From assembly GCF_004117935.1 (NCBI RefSeq), contig NZ_SDOY01000140.1:62001-126000 (forward strand): a DNA stretch of 64,000 nt. The letters run 5' to 3'. Below, one piece after another: positions 51,892 to 61,368 of this stretch (its first letter is position 1; each line of letters starts with the position of its first letter). A program made the translations under genes and the position numbers. The DNA comes from Streptomyces roseicoloratus (GTDB lineage: Bacteria > Actinomycetota > Actinomycetes > Streptomycetales > Streptomycetaceae). The notes under the pieces are model-generated. The model ran no database searches, was not told the origin of the DNA, and worked only from the letters and a program-made list of their open reading frames with translations.

Positions 51892-52623
51892 GTGGACCAC
51901 GAATCCCAGGGGATACCGGTACTCGCGCTGTGGAGCGCGCCGCGATCCCGTTCCACCGCTTTCGCGCGGATGATGGCGGAGCGGGGAGACCGGGTCGTCG
52001 TGCACGAACCGTTCTCCCAGGTGGTCGACTTCGGCGAGGTGAAAGTCGGCGAACGGGTCGCGCGCAGCGAGCGGGACGTGCTCGCGGAACTGCGCGGACT
52101 CGCGGCCCGGCAGCCGGTGTTCTTCAAGGACACGACGGACTTCGCCTATCCGGCGCTGCTCGCCGACGAGGCCTTCCTGGCGGCGGCGACGCACACGTTC
52201 ATCATCCGCCACCCGGCGGAGGCCATCGCCTCGCACCACAAGCTCAACCCGGACCTGGGCCGCGACGAGATCGGCTTCGCCCGGCTGCACGGGATCTTCG
52301 CCGCCGTGCGGGCCGCCACCGGCGTCACGCCGGTGGTGGTGGACTCGGACGACCTGCTCGACCGGCCGGCCGAGACCGTGCGGGCGTACTGCGACGCGGT
52401 GGGCATCCCCTTCGTGCCGGAGGCGCTGAACTGGCAGCCGGGCATGCGCGCGGAGTGGGAGGCGACCAGCCGCTGGCACGAGTCGACCAGCAGGACCGCC
52501 GGCTTCACCCGCGGCTCCGGCCGCGGTGCCGAGGCGGTCGAGGCGGACCCGGTGCTGCGGGCGCACCGCGATTACCACATGCCGTTCTACGAGGAGCTGC
52601 GCGCCGTCGCGCTCCGCCCGTGA
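51892..52623 (+). CDS. PAPS-dependent sulfotransferase
   Basis: A 243-residue sulfotransferase. The 5'-phosphosulfate loop is LWSAPRSRSTAFARMM near residue 14, the 3'-phosphate site is FIIRHPAEAIAS, and conserved HEPFSQV and FFKDTTDFAYP surround the acceptor pocket. It transfers sulfate from PAPS to a hydroxyl. Because cysC, cysD and cysN lie downstream in the same operon, PAPS supply is dedicated. In the vazabitide/azinomycin scheme a sulfated hydroxyl is the leaving group for aziridine closure. GTG 51892 has GAAGGGG about 7 nt upstream; upstream in-frame starts lack this. Confidence 0.9.
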   Translation: MDHESQGIPVLALWSAPRSRSTAFARMMAERGDRVVVHEPFSQVVDFGEVKVGERVARSERDVLAELRGLAARQPVFFKDTTDFAYPALLADEAFLAAATHTFIIRHPAEAIASHHKLNPDLGRDEIGFARLHGIFAAVRAATGVTPVVVDSDDLLDRPAETVRAYCDAVGIPFVPEALNWQPGMRAEWEATSRWHESTSRTAGFTRGSGRGAEAVEADPVLRAHRDYHMPFYEELRAVALRP

Positions 52624-52774
52624 AACGTCCCGCCGGTACGGGCCCGCCGGGATTGCCCGGCGCGCGATCCGGAACGCCGATTCCCGGCATTCGAGGTCGG
52701 CACGGTGGAGACAAGAACGCGGATCAGCGGACCTGTTCGGGAAACCCGGACGGCATTCCAGTGAGGGGGATCAG

Positions 52775-53368
52775 GTGACGGACACGCCGGTTTCTTCCGC
52801 CATGACCCGGCTGTGCGATCCGGTCGACATTTCCGGCCATCGCAACAACACCGCGGTCTCGGCGGCGACGGACACCAAGGCGGGCCGTTTCAACGTCTGG
52901 GGGAACTCTTTCGCCGCCGAGTACCTGCCCGCGGGCGGCAGTCTCGTGCACGTCGCCGGCGTCCCCTTCCGGTTCCCTCCGGTCTGCGACGGTCCCGACA
53001 ACGTGCGGTGCGAGGGCCAGTTCCTGGAGGTGCCGGAGGGCCGCTACGACTGGGTGCACGTCCTCGCGGCCTCGGAGCGGCGCTGCGAGGACACCGTCGG
53101 GATGCACTTCGCCGACGGCGCGGTCGACGCGGAACCGCTGCGGGTCTCCGACTTCTGGGCGGCGCCCGCCTGGTTCGGCGAGGTCAGGGCCTTCGAGAGC
53201 CTCGTCATGCACTACCCCCACCATGTGCAGCGGAACGTCTCCGCGCTGATGTGGGCGCAGCGGGTGCCGGTCACCCGGCGGGCCGGTCTGACCGGCGTCC
53301 GGCTGCCCCGCAACATCGCGGTGCACGTCTTCGCGGTCACCCTGCAGCGGACGGAGGCCGGGGCGTGA
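52775..53368 (+). CDS. Protein of unknown family, candidate aziridine-forming subunit 1
   Basis: A 197-residue protein I cannot place in a family. It has an early SGHRNNTAVSAATDTKAGRFN, a long beta-rich middle (FPPVCDGPDNVRCEGQFLEV is about the best-marked stretch, with two Cys) and [19 protein letters not shown] at the end; there is no signal peptide or membrane segment. GTG 52775 has GAGGGGGA just upstream and the stop overlaps the next gene by 4 bp, so the two products are probably partners. In azinomycin and vazabitide clusters a pair of novel-fold proteins (AziU3/AziU2, Vzb10/Vzb11) forms the aziridine by sulfate elimination; this pair is in the matching position. Homology is not verified. 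Confidence 0.7.
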   Translation: MTDTPVSSAMTRLCDPVDISGHRNNTAVSAATDTKAGRFNVWGNSFAAEYLPAGGSLVHVAGVPFRFPPVCDGPDNVRCEGQFLEVPEGRYDWVHVLAASERRCEDTVGMHFADGAVDAEPLRVSDFWAAPAWFGEVRAFESLVMHYPHHVQRNVSALMWAQRVPVTRRAGLTGVRLPRNIAVHVFAVTLQRTEAGA

Positions 53369-54417
53369 CGAGCGACGTGACGGCGAGGACGTACATGATC
53401 ACCGGGCCGGAGCCCGAGCTGTGGTACCGCGACCCGGTCAGCTGTCTGCAGTCCACGTTCGGCGCGGTCGTGGCCCGGGCGGGTGCCGACCCGCTGGCCG
53501 TGCTCGGCGCGGGCTGGCGGTTCCTGCACCTGCCGGGCGACGTCAGGTCCGAGGAGTTCTACTACCCGTGCCCGCCCGACGCCGCCGGCGAGACCGACCT
53601 CGGCGCCGCGCTGGCACCGCACCACGAGCTGCACGCGCGCTGGTGGCAGCCCGCCGACGAGGACGACGTGTGGCGCGAGGTGCGGGAGAGCCTCGCCGGG
53701 GACCGGCCGGTGATCGCCGCGGTGGACAACTTCCACCTGCCGTTCCGGCCCGCGTACAGCGACGTGCACGCGGCCCACCTGGTGGTCGTCTACGGCCTGG
53801 ACGAGGTCCGCGGCGTCGTGTACGTCTCCGACGCGATGCCGCCCGCCTTCCGCGGTGCCGTACCGGTCGAGGCGTTCCTGCGCAGCTGGGGTTCGGCGAA
53901 CCCGACCGACCACCAGGACGCGTTCTTCAGCGACTCGCGGATCGGCCGGCGCTGCCTCGACGTGCGGCTCGACGCCGTACCGCCGCCGCTGACCCCCGAG
54001 GCGCTGGGCGGTTTCCTCCGCACCGACGTCGAACTCTTCACCACCGAGGGCCCCGCCCGTACCGGTCTCGCGGGACTCGACGCGTTCGCCCGGGAACTCA
54101 CCGGCCGCTGCCACGCCGGCGACGTCGACGCGCTGCGCGAGCTGTACGCGTTCGGCTGGGGCATGCAGGCGCAGGCCGCCCTCCACGGCGAACTGCTGCG
54201 CCGCTGCGGCCACTTCTGGGGCGACCCGGAGCTGGCCGGCGCCGGACGCGCGGTCGAGGCCGTCGCCCACGCGTGGACCGGGCTGCGGATCACCGGCGCC
54301 CACGGCCTCGACGACCCCCGCGCGTCCGCGGCCGACATCGCGCACCACGCCACCGTGCTGCGTACCCGGTACGCCACCGCCGTCGACGCCGTCGGCGCGG
54401 CGGCGACCCGCCTGTGA
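53365..54417 (+). CDS. BtrH-like protein, candidate partner subunit 2
   Basis: A 350-residue protein. The N-terminal 230 residues resemble BtrH-type N-terminal domains (papain-like C39 relatives): [14 protein letters not shown] supplies a Cys, and [20 protein letters not shown] a His and following Asp. The C-terminal 120 residues are helical. BtrH transfers an aminohydroxybutyryl group from a carrier protein in butirosin synthesis. GTG 53365 overlaps the upstream gene (GTGA). It could be an acyl- or peptidyl-transfer enzyme, a protease-like processing enzyme, or the partner of the upstream unknown protein in ring closure. I keep these options open. Confidence 0.75.
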   Translation: MTSDVTARTYMITGPEPELWYRDPVSCLQSTFGAVVARAGADPLAVLGAGWRFLHLPGDVRSEEFYYPCPPDAAGETDLGAALAPHHELHARWWQPADEDDVWREVRESLAGDRPVIAAVDNFHLPFRPAYSDVHAAHLVVVYGLDEVRGVVYVSDAMPPAFRGAVPVEAFLRSWGSANPTDHQDAFFSDSRIGRRCLDVRLDAVPPPLTPEALGGFLRTDVELFTTEGPARTGLAGLDAFARELTGRCHAGDVDALRELYAFGWGMQAQAALHGELLRRCGHFWGDPELAGAGRAVEAVAHAWTGLRITGAHGLDDPRASAADIAHHATVLRTRYATAVDAVGAAATRL

Positions 54418-54460
54418 CCGCGCCCCGTCCGACCACCGTGACCATGTCGAGAGGACAGTG

Positions 54461-55756
54461 ATGAGCAAGCTGGCAGCGTTCGGCGGTACCGCGGCCGTGC
54501 CGAGGGACCGGCGCCACGTGGACTGGCCGCTGGTCGAGGACGAGGACCGCAAGGCCGTCCTCGACGCGCTCGACGGCGCCAGGCTGGTGTCGAACTCGGA
54601 CGGTGCGAACCCGGTCTCCACCCTGGAGGAGCGCTGGGCGCGGCGGTTCGGCCACGAGCACTGCGTCGCGGTGTCCACCGGCACCGCCGCGCTCTCCCTC
54701 GCGCTGGCCGCGCTGGGGGTCGGGCCGGGCGACGAGGTGATCGTGCCGGCGATGAGCTTCATCGCGACCGGGCTCGCGCCGGTGCACCAGATGGCCGTCC
54801 CGGTGTTCGCCGACGTCGACCCGGTCACGTTCAACATCGACCCGGACGACGTCGAGCGCCGCATCACCGACCGGACCAGGGCGATCATCCCGGTGCACCT
54901 GCACGGGGCGCCCGCCGACATGGACCGGATCACCGACGTCGCCCGCCGGCACGGTTTGGCCGTGGTCGAGGACGCGGCGCAGGCGCCCGGCGCGACGCAC
55001 CGCGGGCGGCCGGTCGGCTCGATCGGCGAGGCGGGCGCGTTCAGCCTCCAGGCCACGAAGAACATCCCCACCTGCGGCGAGGGCGGGCTCCTGGTGACCG
55101 GTGACGCCGGTCTGGCCGAAGCCGTGCGCAAGGGCAGGCAGTTCGGCGAGGTGATCGAGGCCGGCCGGGACCGCGACTACATCTCGTACGGCCTCGGCTG
55201 GAACCACAAGATGAACGCCCTGCAGGCCGCGTTCACCGACGCCCAGCTCGCCCGGTTCGACGCCTACGAGGACATGCGGCAGCGCAACGTCGCCGAGTTC
55301 CTCGGCCGGCTCGCGCAGCTGCCCGGTCTGCGGGTGCCGACCGCGCTGCCGGACACCACCCACGCCTGGCACATCCTGCGGTTCCGCTTCGACCCGGCCG
55401 CGTTCGGTCTCGACGGCGTACGGCCGGAGGCGCTGCGCTCGGCACTGCGGCGGCTGCTGCGCGCCGAGGGCGTGCCGATGTCGCAGTACCAGCTCATGCC
55501 GCTGCCGGACCAGAAGGTGTTCGTCGACCGGGTCGGCTTCGGCTCGGGCTATCCGTGGGCCGTGACCGACGCGCCGGCACCGGTGAAGGGCGAGGGCTAC
55601 CCGGTGGCCCGCGCGGTCATCGCCGACTCGCTGACCCTGCAGAAGCGTCATCTCCACCCGGGTTCGGGCGAGTTGCTGCGCCTGTACGCGGACGCGTTCG
55701 AGAAGGTGTGGGCCCACCGTGACATGGTGGCGACCCTGGCGGGGGCCCGGTCATGA
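54461..55756 (+). CDS. DegT/DnrJ/EryC1-type aminotransferase
   Basis: A 431-residue PLP aminotransferase of the sugar-aminotransferase type. It has [27 protein letters not shown] (key part [11 protein letters not shown]), [11 protein letters not shown] with the cofactor Asp, and the PLP-lysine in [16 protein letters not shown]. Such enzymes aminate ketones next to hydroxyl groups, which suits a hydroxymethyl-ketone product of the transketolase encoded just downstream. ATG 54461 has GAGAGGA at 5-6 nt; an in-frame GTG precedes it. The gene ends in a 4-bp overlap with the transketolase. Confidence 0.92.
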   Translation: MSKLAAFGGTAAVPRDRRHVDWPLVEDEDRKAVLDALDGARLVSNSDGANPVSTLEERWARRFGHEHCVAVSTGTAALSLALAALGVGPGDEVIVPAMSFIATGLAPVHQMAVPVFADVDPVTFNIDPDDVERRITDRTRAIIPVHLHGAPADMDRITDVARRHGLAVVEDAAQAPGATHRGRPVGSIGEAGAFSLQATKNIPTCGEGGLLVTGDAGLAEAVRKGRQFGEVIEAGRDRDYISYGLGWNHKMNALQAAFTDAQLARFDAYEDMRQRNVAEFLGRLAQLPGLRVPTALPDTTHAWHILRFRFDPAAFGLDGVRPEALRSALRRLLRAEGVPMSQYQLMPLPDQKVFVDRVGFGSGYPWAVTDAPAPVKGEGYPVARAVIADSLTLQKRHLHPGSGELLRLYADAFEKVWAHRDMVATLAGARS

Positions 55757-56598
55757 GCGCCGCCCAGGCTCCGGCGCTCGACTCCCTGGAGACCGTCGCC
55801 GGACGGATCCGCTCGCACGTCGTCGACATGTGCGCGGGGCCGGAGGGCGGTCACCTCGGCGGCGCCTTCTCGGCGACCGAGGTGCTCACCGCGCTGTACT
55901 TCTCGGTGATGAACGTGGACCCGGAGCGGCCGGACGACCCCGACCGCGACCGCTTCCTGCTCAGCAAGGGCCACGCGGCCGTCGCCCTGTACGCGACGCT
56001 GGCCGAGCGGGGCTTCCTGCCGGCCGCGGAACTCGCGACGTACGGGCGGCCGGGCAGCCGGCTGATGGGCCATCCGGTGCGCGCCGTGCCCGGCGTGGAG
56101 CTGCCGACCGGCTCGCTGGGCCACGGTCTCGCGCTGGCCTGCGGTTTCGCGCTCGCCCACCGGTACGCGGGCCGGGACGCGCGCAGCTTCGTGCTGCTCG
56201 GCGACGGCGAGCTGCAGGAGGGTTCGGTGTGGGAGGCGGCGATCGCCGCCGCGTCGCTGGGCCTGGACCGGCTGGTCGCCGTGGTGGACCGCAACGGGCT
56301 GCAACTGACCGGCTCCACCGAGCGGATCGCCCCGATGGAACCGCTGGCCGACCGCTGGCGGGCGTTCGGCTGGTCGGTGCGCGAGGCGGACGGCCACGAC
56401 GCGGACGGCCTGGCGGAGCACCTGTCCGCCGCCCCGTGGGAGCCGGGCCGACCGAGCGTGCTCATCGCCCGCACGGTGAAGGGCCACGGGCTCCCGTTCC
56501 TCGCCGGACGGGCGGCCGGCCACTACGTGACGCTGTCGCCGCGCAACCACGCGCGGGCGACGGCCGCGCTCCGGACGACCGGGGAGGCCGCACGATGA
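55753..56598 (+). CDS. Transketolase N-terminal subunit (thiamine diphosphate binding)
   Basis: A 281-residue protein equal to the first third of a transketolase. It carries the ThDP signature [14 protein letters not shown] ending in VDRNGLQL, plus [17 protein letters not shown] and [14 protein letters not shown]. It needs the second subunit, encoded by the overlapping next gene, for activity. In the vazabitide pathway a split transketolase adds a two-carbon hydroxyacetyl unit to the carrier-bound glutamate semialdehyde; this pair stands in the same context. Confidence 0.93.
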   Translation: MSAAQAPALDSLETVAGRIRSHVVDMCAGPEGGHLGGAFSATEVLTALYFSVMNVDPERPDDPDRDRFLLSKGHAAVALYATLAERGFLPAAELATYGRPGSRLMGHPVRAVPGVELPTGSLGHGLALACGFALAHRYAGRDARSFVLLGDGELQEGSVWEAAIAAASLGLDRLVAVVDRNGLQLTGSTERIAPMEPLADRWRAFGWSVREADGHDADGLAEHLSAAPWEPGRPSVLIARTVKGHGLPFLAGRAAGHYVTLSPRNHARATAALRTTGEAAR

Positions 56599-57563
56599 GC
56601 CGCGCGACCCGGGAGGCCTACCGGGACTCCCTCCTGTCGCTGCTCGACCGGAACCCCGCCCTGATGTGCCTGGACAGCGACACGGGTCTGTTCAGCGCGG
56701 ACCACGCGGCGGCGGCCGGCGAGCAGTACCTCAACCTCGGCATCGCCGAGCACAACCTGATGGGAATCGCCGCCGGGATGGCGGCGTGCGGGCGGATGCC
56801 GTTCGTCAACACGATGGCGGCGTTCGCCACGTCCCGCGCCCTGGAACCCATCAAGATCGACATCGCCTACAACCGGCTGCCCGTGCGGATCATGGCCACC
56901 CACGGCGGTCTCGCCGCGGGCCATCTCGGCCCGACCCACCAGGCGCTCGAAGACCTCGCCGTGATGCGGACCCTGCCGGGCATGACCGTGGTCGTGCCCG
57001 CCGACGCCGCCGCCACGGAGGCGTTCGTCGAGCAGAGCCTGGACCTGCCGGGGCCGCTCTACGTCCGGCTGGGCCGCAAGCCGTCGCCCGCGCTGCCGGA
57101 GACCGCTCCTCCCCCGGTCATCGGCAGGGCGCAGACGCTGCGCCGGGGCGACGACGTGGTGCTCGCGTGCTGCGGTCCGTACCCGGTGCTCGCCTGCCTC
57201 GAAGCGGCGGACACCCTCGCCGGACTCGGCGTCGAGGCCACAGTCCTGAACCTGCACACGCTGCGGCCGTTCGACACGGCGGCGCTCGTGGCGGCGGCGG
57301 GGCCGGCCAGGCTGGTCGTGACGCTGGAGGAGCACTGGCGTGGCGGCGGCCTCGGCGGCGCGGTGGCCGAGGCGCTGGCGGAGGAGGCGCCCACGCGCGT
57401 GCTGCGGCTGGGCGTGCCCGACCGGTTCGTGGACGAGGTCGGCAACCAGGAGCACCTCGTCGCGCACTACGGCCTCACGGCGGAACGGCTCGTCAGGACG
57501 GTCCGCACCGCGCTCGACACGAGGGCCGTCGGCCCGACGGCCCTCGCCGGAACCGCCCCCTGA
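56595..57563 (+). CDS. Transketolase C-terminal subunit
   Basis: A 322-residue protein covering the pyrimidine-binding and C-terminal domains of transketolase: NLGIAEHNLMGIAAGMAACG supplies the ThDP-activating Glu, followed by MATHGGLAAGHLGPTHQALEDLAVMR and a C-terminal domain with VLNLHTLRPFD. ATG 56595 overlaps the stop of the N-terminal subunit. After its stop comes a 186-bp CACCACCG-rich gap before lysW. Confidence 0.93.
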   Translation: MSRATREAYRDSLLSLLDRNPALMCLDSDTGLFSADHAAAAGEQYLNLGIAEHNLMGIAAGMAACGRMPFVNTMAAFATSRALEPIKIDIAYNRLPVRIMATHGGLAAGHLGPTHQALEDLAVMRTLPGMTVVVPADAAATEAFVEQSLDLPGPLYVRLGRKPSPALPETAPPPVIGRAQTLRRGDDVVLACCGPYPVLACLEAADTLAGLGVEATVLNLHTLRPFDTAALVAAAGPARLVVTLEEHWRGGGLGGAVAEALAEEAPTRVLRLGVPDRFVDEVGNQEHLVAHYGLTAERLVRTVRTALDTRAVGPTALAGTAP

Positions 57564-57565
57564 GG

Positions 57566-57749
57566 CACCACCGACCACCGACCCACCCCCCACCACCGGT
57601 TCGCCCCACCACCACCGGTTCACCCCCCACACAGCGTCACCTCCCTCCCCCACACGGCACCACCGCGACACCACCGAGAAAGCACCACCGATAGGCACCA
57701 CCGATACGGCACCACCGAGAAGCATCACCGACCCGGAAGGACACCACCG
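57566..57749. repeat. CACCACCG repeat tract in the lysW leader
   Basis: Nine exact copies of CACCACCG and one CATCACCG variant fill the 186-bp gap between the transketolase subunit and lysW. The last copy ends at 57749, directly before the lysW ATG, and several copies continue as CACCACCGATA, resembling CACCACCGATG at the start. The real start is marked by GGAAGGA at 57735-57741. Confidence 0.85.
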
Positions 57750-57929
57750 ATGACGACGGCAACGACCCAGGCCTGCCCCGAGTGCGAGGACGAGGTGCAG
57801 CTGAGCCCGTCCGTGCGGCTCAACGAGATCGTGGAGTGCGCCGGCTGCCGCAGCGAGCTGGAGATCGTGGCGCTGAGCCCGGCCGTGCTCGCCCTCGCGC
57901 CCGAGGTCGAAGAGGACTGGGGCGAGTGA
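57750..57929 (+). CDS. lysW: LysW-like amino-group carrier protein
   Basis: A 59-residue acidic carrier protein, short enough to be missed by usual gene callers. Two CxxC pairs (CPEC near residue 9 and CAGC near 30) form the zinc knuckle, and the protein ends in EEDWGE, the family tail whose final Glu side chain is linked to the amino group of the substrate. It protects and hands on the amino acid between LysX, LysZ, LysY and the later enzymes. ATG 57750 has GGAAGGA at 8 nt spacing; the stop overlaps the lysY GTG (GTGA). The pathway is carrier-protein based rather than free-amino-acid based. Confidence 0.95.
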   Translation: MTTATTQACPECEDEVQLSPSVRLNEIVECAGCRSELEIVALSPAVLALAPEVEEDWGE

Positions 57930-58951
57930 TCCGCGTCGCGGTCGTCGGCGCGGCCGGCTACATCGGCGGGGAGCTGCTGCGCCTCCTCATCGGCCATCCC
58001 GAGGTCGAGGTGGCGCACGCGGTGTCCTCCCGGTTCCCCGGCAAGCGCGTCGACGGCGTCCACCCGAACCTGCGGTCCGCCACCGACCTGCTGTTCTCCA
58101 CGGCCGACGAGGTGGAGGAGTGCGACGTGGTCTTCCTCGCCACGCCGCACCGCGCCGCCATGACCCAGATGGAACGCTGGACGGGACAGGCCAAGCAGGT
58201 CTTCGACCTCACCGGGGACTTCCGGCTCGACGACCCCGAGGTCTTCCGCCGCTACTACGGCACCGAGCACGCCGCGCCGCACCTCCTGGGCGACTTCGTG
58301 CCCGGCATCCCGGAGCTGTACCGGGACCGGCTGCGCACGGCCGACCTGGTCAGCGTGCCCGGCTGCATGGCGGTGGCGGGCGTGCTCGCCCTCCACCCGC
58401 TCGCCGTGGAGAGCCTGATCGAGCCGCGGGCCCAGTTCGACGCGCGCACCGGCTCCAGCGGTTCCGGCGCCACCGCGGGCGAGGCCAACCTCCATGCCGA
58501 ACGCAGCGGCGCCATGCGGGTGTTCGCGCCCACCGGGCACCGGCACGAGGCGGAGATCTCCCGGCACCTGGGCATCTCGGCCGCGATGACGGCGACCGGG
58601 GTCGAGGCGGTGCGCGGCGTGCAGACCGTCTGCCACGCCACGCTGCGCCCCGGCGTGGGCAAGTCGGAGGTGCGCAGGGCGTTCCGCGAGCACTACCGGG
58701 ACGAGCCGTTCGTCCGGGTCGTGGCCCACCAGCGCGGCACGTTCCGCTATCCGGAGCCGAAGATCCTGCTCGGGTCGAACTTCTGCGACGTCGGCTTCGC
58801 CGTCGACGAGGAGGCCGGCCGGCTGGTGACCATCGCGGCGCTGGACAACCTGATGAAGGGCGGCGCGGGCAACGCGGTCCAGTGCCTGAACATCCGCATG
58901 GGCTGGCCGGAGAACCTCGGCCTGTCCTTCCCCGGCCTGCATCCCGCCTGA
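57926..58951 (+). CDS. lysY: LysY-like [LysW]-amino acid phosphate reductase
   Basis: A 341-residue reductase of the ArgC/LysY family. The Rossmann start is VAVVGAAGYIGGELLRLL, the catalytic Cys is in SVPGCMAVAGV, and the substrate His lies in TPGHRHEAEISRHL-type sequence (here APTGHRHEAEISRHLG). It reduces the carrier-bound acyl phosphate made by LysZ to the semialdehyde with NADPH. GTG 57926 overlaps the lysW stop. In the vazabitide scheme the product is carrier-bound glutamate semialdehyde, the acceptor of the transketolase. Confidence 0.94.
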   Translation: MIRVAVVGAAGYIGGELLRLLIGHPEVEVAHAVSSRFPGKRVDGVHPNLRSATDLLFSTADEVEECDVVFLATPHRAAMTQMERWTGQAKQVFDLTGDFRLDDPEVFRRYYGTEHAAPHLLGDFVPGIPELYRDRLRTADLVSVPGCMAVAGVLALHPLAVESLIEPRAQFDARTGSSGSGATAGEANLHAERSGAMRVFAPTGHRHEAEISRHLGISAAMTATGVEAVRGVQTVCHATLRPGVGKSEVRRAFREHYRDEPFVRVVAHQRGTFRYPEPKILLGSNFCDVGFAVDEEAGRLVTIAALDNLMKGGAGNAVQCLNIRMGWPENLGLSFPGLHPA

Positions 58952-58971
58952 GCACGCTGACTGGAGACACC

Positions 58972-59844
58972 GTGACCACCAGACCGCTGACCGTCGTCAA
59001 GTGCGGCGGCAACCCGGCCGTCGACGCCGCGGGCGTCTGCGCCGACGTCGCCGGGCTCGTCCGGGCCGGGGAATCCGTCCTCCTGGTGCACGGCGGCTCG
59101 GCGGAGATCGCCCGGCTGGCCGGGAGGCTCGGCGTGCCGCAGCGCCGGCTGGTCGCCCCGGACAACGTGTCCACCAGGTACACCGACCCGGCGACCCTCG
59201 AAGTGGTCGTCCTCGCCCTGGCCGGTGCGGTCAAGCCGAAGATGGTCGCCGAGCTGACCCGGCTCGGCGTCCCCTCGGTCGGCCTCACCGGCCTCGACGG
59301 CGGCATGCTGCGCGCCCGCCGCAAGGCCGCCGTCCGGTCCGTCGTGGACGGCAGGACGACACTGGTCCGGGACAACCTCAGCGGCCGGCTGAGCGAGGTC
59401 CGCACCGAACTGCCGCGCACCCTGCTGCGGTCCGGTTTCGTGCCGGTGGTGTCGCCCCCGGCGACGGACGAGCACGGACAACCGGTGAACGTCGACGCCG
59501 ACCGGGTCGCGGCGGGCCTGGCGGCGGCACTCGGCGCCGACCGCCTGGTGCTGCTGACCGGCGCACCGGGCGTGCTCGCCGACCCCGACGACCCCACCAG
59601 CCTGCTCGACCGCTTCGAGGTGCCGCCGAGCGGGGCGCCCGGCCGGTTCGCCGGCGGGGGCATGGCGCTCAAACTCGTCGCCGCGCGCGAGGCCCTGGCC
59701 GGCGGCGTCGGGTCGGTGCGCATCGCGGACGGGCGGGTGCCGGACCCGGTCAGCCGGGCCCTGGCCGGATCCGGCACGACGGTAACCATGACGAGCGCGG
59801 AACCGGCCGGCGCCGGACCGCGCGAGAGGGAGCACCGAACATGA
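58972..59844 (+). CDS. lysZ: LysZ-like [LysW]-amino acid kinase
   Basis: A 290-residue amino-acid kinase of the ArgB/LysZ type: VVKCGGNPAVDAAG and LLVHGGSAEIARLA bind phosphates and substrate, LLTGAPGVLADPDDP and FAGGGMALKLVAAREAL complete the ATP site. It phosphorylates the side-chain carboxylate of the carrier-bound amino acid. GTG 58972 is preceded by CTGGAG at 5 nt. Its stop overlaps the cysC start, so the carrier-protein genes and the sulfate-activation genes are one transcription unit. Confidence 0.93.
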   Translation: MTTRPLTVVKCGGNPAVDAAGVCADVAGLVRAGESVLLVHGGSAEIARLAGRLGVPQRRLVAPDNVSTRYTDPATLEVVVLALAGAVKPKMVAELTRLGVPSVGLTGLDGGMLRARRKAAVRSVVDGRTTLVRDNLSGRLSEVRTELPRTLLRSGFVPVVSPPATDEHGQPVNVDADRVAAGLAAALGADRLVLLTGAPGVLADPDDPTSLLDRFEVPPSGAPGRFAGGGMALKLVAAREALAGGVGSVRIADGRVPDPVSRALAGSGTTVTMTSAEPAGAGPREREHRT

Positions 59845-60404
59845 GCCAACCGAACGGCGAACCGGCCGTGTGGCAGGGCGGGACGGTCTGGCTGACCGGA
59901 CTGCCCAGCGCGGGCAAGACCACGCTCGCCCTGGGCCTGGCCGAACGGCTGCGCGCCGAAGGGCACCGCGTCCAGGTGCTCGACGGCGACGAGGTCCGGG
60001 CGGCGCTGTCCGCGGAACTGGGCTTCTCCAAGGAGGACCGGGACACCAACGTGCGGCGCATCGGCTATGTCGCCGGGCTGCTCGCCGCGCACGGCGTCAC
60101 CGTCCTGGTGCCCGTCATCGCCCCGTACGCGGTGTCCCGCGCGGCGGTGCGGGAACGGCACGCGGCGCAGGGCGTCCCGTACGTCGAGGTGCACGTGGCG
60201 ACGCCGGTGGAGCGGTGCGCCGACCGCGACGTGAAGGGTCTCTACGCCCGGCAGGCGGCCGGCGGACTCCGGGGCCTCACCGGTGTGGACGACCCCTACG
60301 AGGCGCCGGTCGACCCCGATCTCCGCCTGGACACCGAGGACCGTACGGTCGAGCAGTCCGTCCTGCGGCTGCGCGCGCTGCTCGCCGCGCGGGGACTGTC
60401 GTGA
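59841..60404 (+). CDS. cysC: Adenylylsulfate kinase
   Basis: A 187-residue APS kinase with P-loop GLPSAGKTT (20-28), the DGDEVRAALSAELGFSKEDRDTNVRR region (key parts DGDEVR and FSKEDRDTN) and KGLYARQAAGGLRGLTGVDDPYE, the lid over APS. It makes PAPS from APS and ATP. It overlaps lysZ upstream and cysD downstream by 4 bp each. Placement next to a sulfotransferase shows this is a pathway-dedicated copy rather than the assimilation enzyme. Confidence 0.95.
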   Translation: MSQPNGEPAVWQGGTVWLTGLPSAGKTTLALGLAERLRAEGHRVQVLDGDEVRAALSAELGFSKEDRDTNVRRIGYVAGLLAAHGVTVLVPVIAPYAVSRAAVRERHAAQGVPYVEVHVATPVERCADRDVKGLYARQAAGGLRGLTGVDDPYEAPVDPDLRLDTEDRTVEQSVLRLRALLAARGLS

Positions 60405-61366
60405 CCGCCGTGGCGCGGGCCGCGCGCGACGACGCGCCCGGACGCGTGAGCCCACAGCCGGCCCCGGTGGTACCCGGGCTGTCCCACCTGGAGCTGCTGG
60501 AGACCGAGGCGGCGCACATCTTCCGCGAGGTGGCCGGCGAGTTCGACCGAGCGACGCTGCTGTTCTCCGGCGGCAAGGACTCGATCGTCATGCTGCACGT
60601 GGCGCTCAAGGCCTTCGCTCCGGCGCCGCTGCCGTTCTCGCTGCTGCACGTGGACACCGGGCACAACTTCCCCGAGGTGATCGACTACCGGGACCGGATC
60701 GTCGAGAAGCACGGCCTCCGTCTCGACGTGGCGTCCGTGCAGGCGTACGTCGACGACGGCCGGCTCCGCGAGCGCCCCGACGGCACCCGCAACCCCCTCC
60801 AGACCGTGCCGCTGCTCGACGCCATCCGTGACGGCCGCTACGGCGCCGTGTTCGGCGGCGGGCGGCGCGACGAGGAGAAGGCGCGGGCCAAGGAACGGGT
60901 GTTCAGCCTGCGCGACGAGTTCGGCGCCTGGGATCCGCGCCGGCAGCGGCCGGAGCTGTGGCAGCTGTACAACGGCCGTCACGAGCCGGGCGAACACGTG
61001 CGCGTGTTCCCGCTGTCCAACTGGACCGAACTGGACGTGTGGCAGTACATCGAGCACGAGGGCATCGAGCTGCCGGAGATCTACTTCGCGCACCGGCGCG
61101 AGGTGTTCCGGCGCGACGGCATGTGGCTGACGGCCGGCGACTGGGGCGGCCCGCGGGACGACGAGCCGGTGACCGAGCGGCTGATCCGCTACCGCACGGT
61201 CGGCGACATGTCCTGCACCGGAGCGGTCGACTCCTCGGCCTCGACCGTGGCCGCCGTGATCGCCGAGATCGCGGCGAGCCGCGTGACCGAGCGCGGCGCG
61301 AGCCGGGCCGACGACCGGCTGTCCGAGGCCGCCATGGAGGACCGCAAGCGAGAAGGGTACTTCTAG
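60401..61366 (+). CDS. cysD: Sulfate adenylyltransferase subunit 2
   Basis: A 321-residue ATP-sulfurylase small subunit. The PP-loop is FSGGKDSIVMLHVALKAF; further marks are LLHVDTGHNFPEVIDYRD, FGGGRRDEEKARAKER and RVFPLSNWTELDVWQYI. With CysN it adenylates sulfate to APS. GTG 60401 overlaps the cysC stop. The first 25 residues are variable. Together with cysN and cysC it supplies PAPS for the cluster sulfotransferase. Confidence 0.95.
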   Translation: MTAVARAARDDAPGRVSPQPAPVVPGLSHLELLETEAAHIFREVAGEFDRATLLFSGGKDSIVMLHVALKAFAPAPLPFSLLHVDTGHNFPEVIDYRDRIVEKHGLRLDVASVQAYVDDGRLRERPDGTRNPLQTVPLLDAIRDGRYGAVFGGGRRDEEKARAKERVFSLRDEFGAWDPRRQRPELWQLYNGRHEPGEHVRVFPLSNWTELDVWQYIEHEGIELPEIYFAHRREVFRRDGMWLTAGDWGGPRDDEPVTERLIRYRTVGDMSCTGAVDSSASTVAAVIAEIAASRVTERGASRADDRLSEAAMEDRKREGYF

Positions 61367-61368
61367 AC

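Noticed and set aside
57566-57749. CACCACCG tract considered as a set of zinc-finger or regulator binding sites
   Set aside because: Spacing is irregular and the copies are not palindromic; a slippage-derived repeat is the simpler reading, so it is reported as a repeat only.
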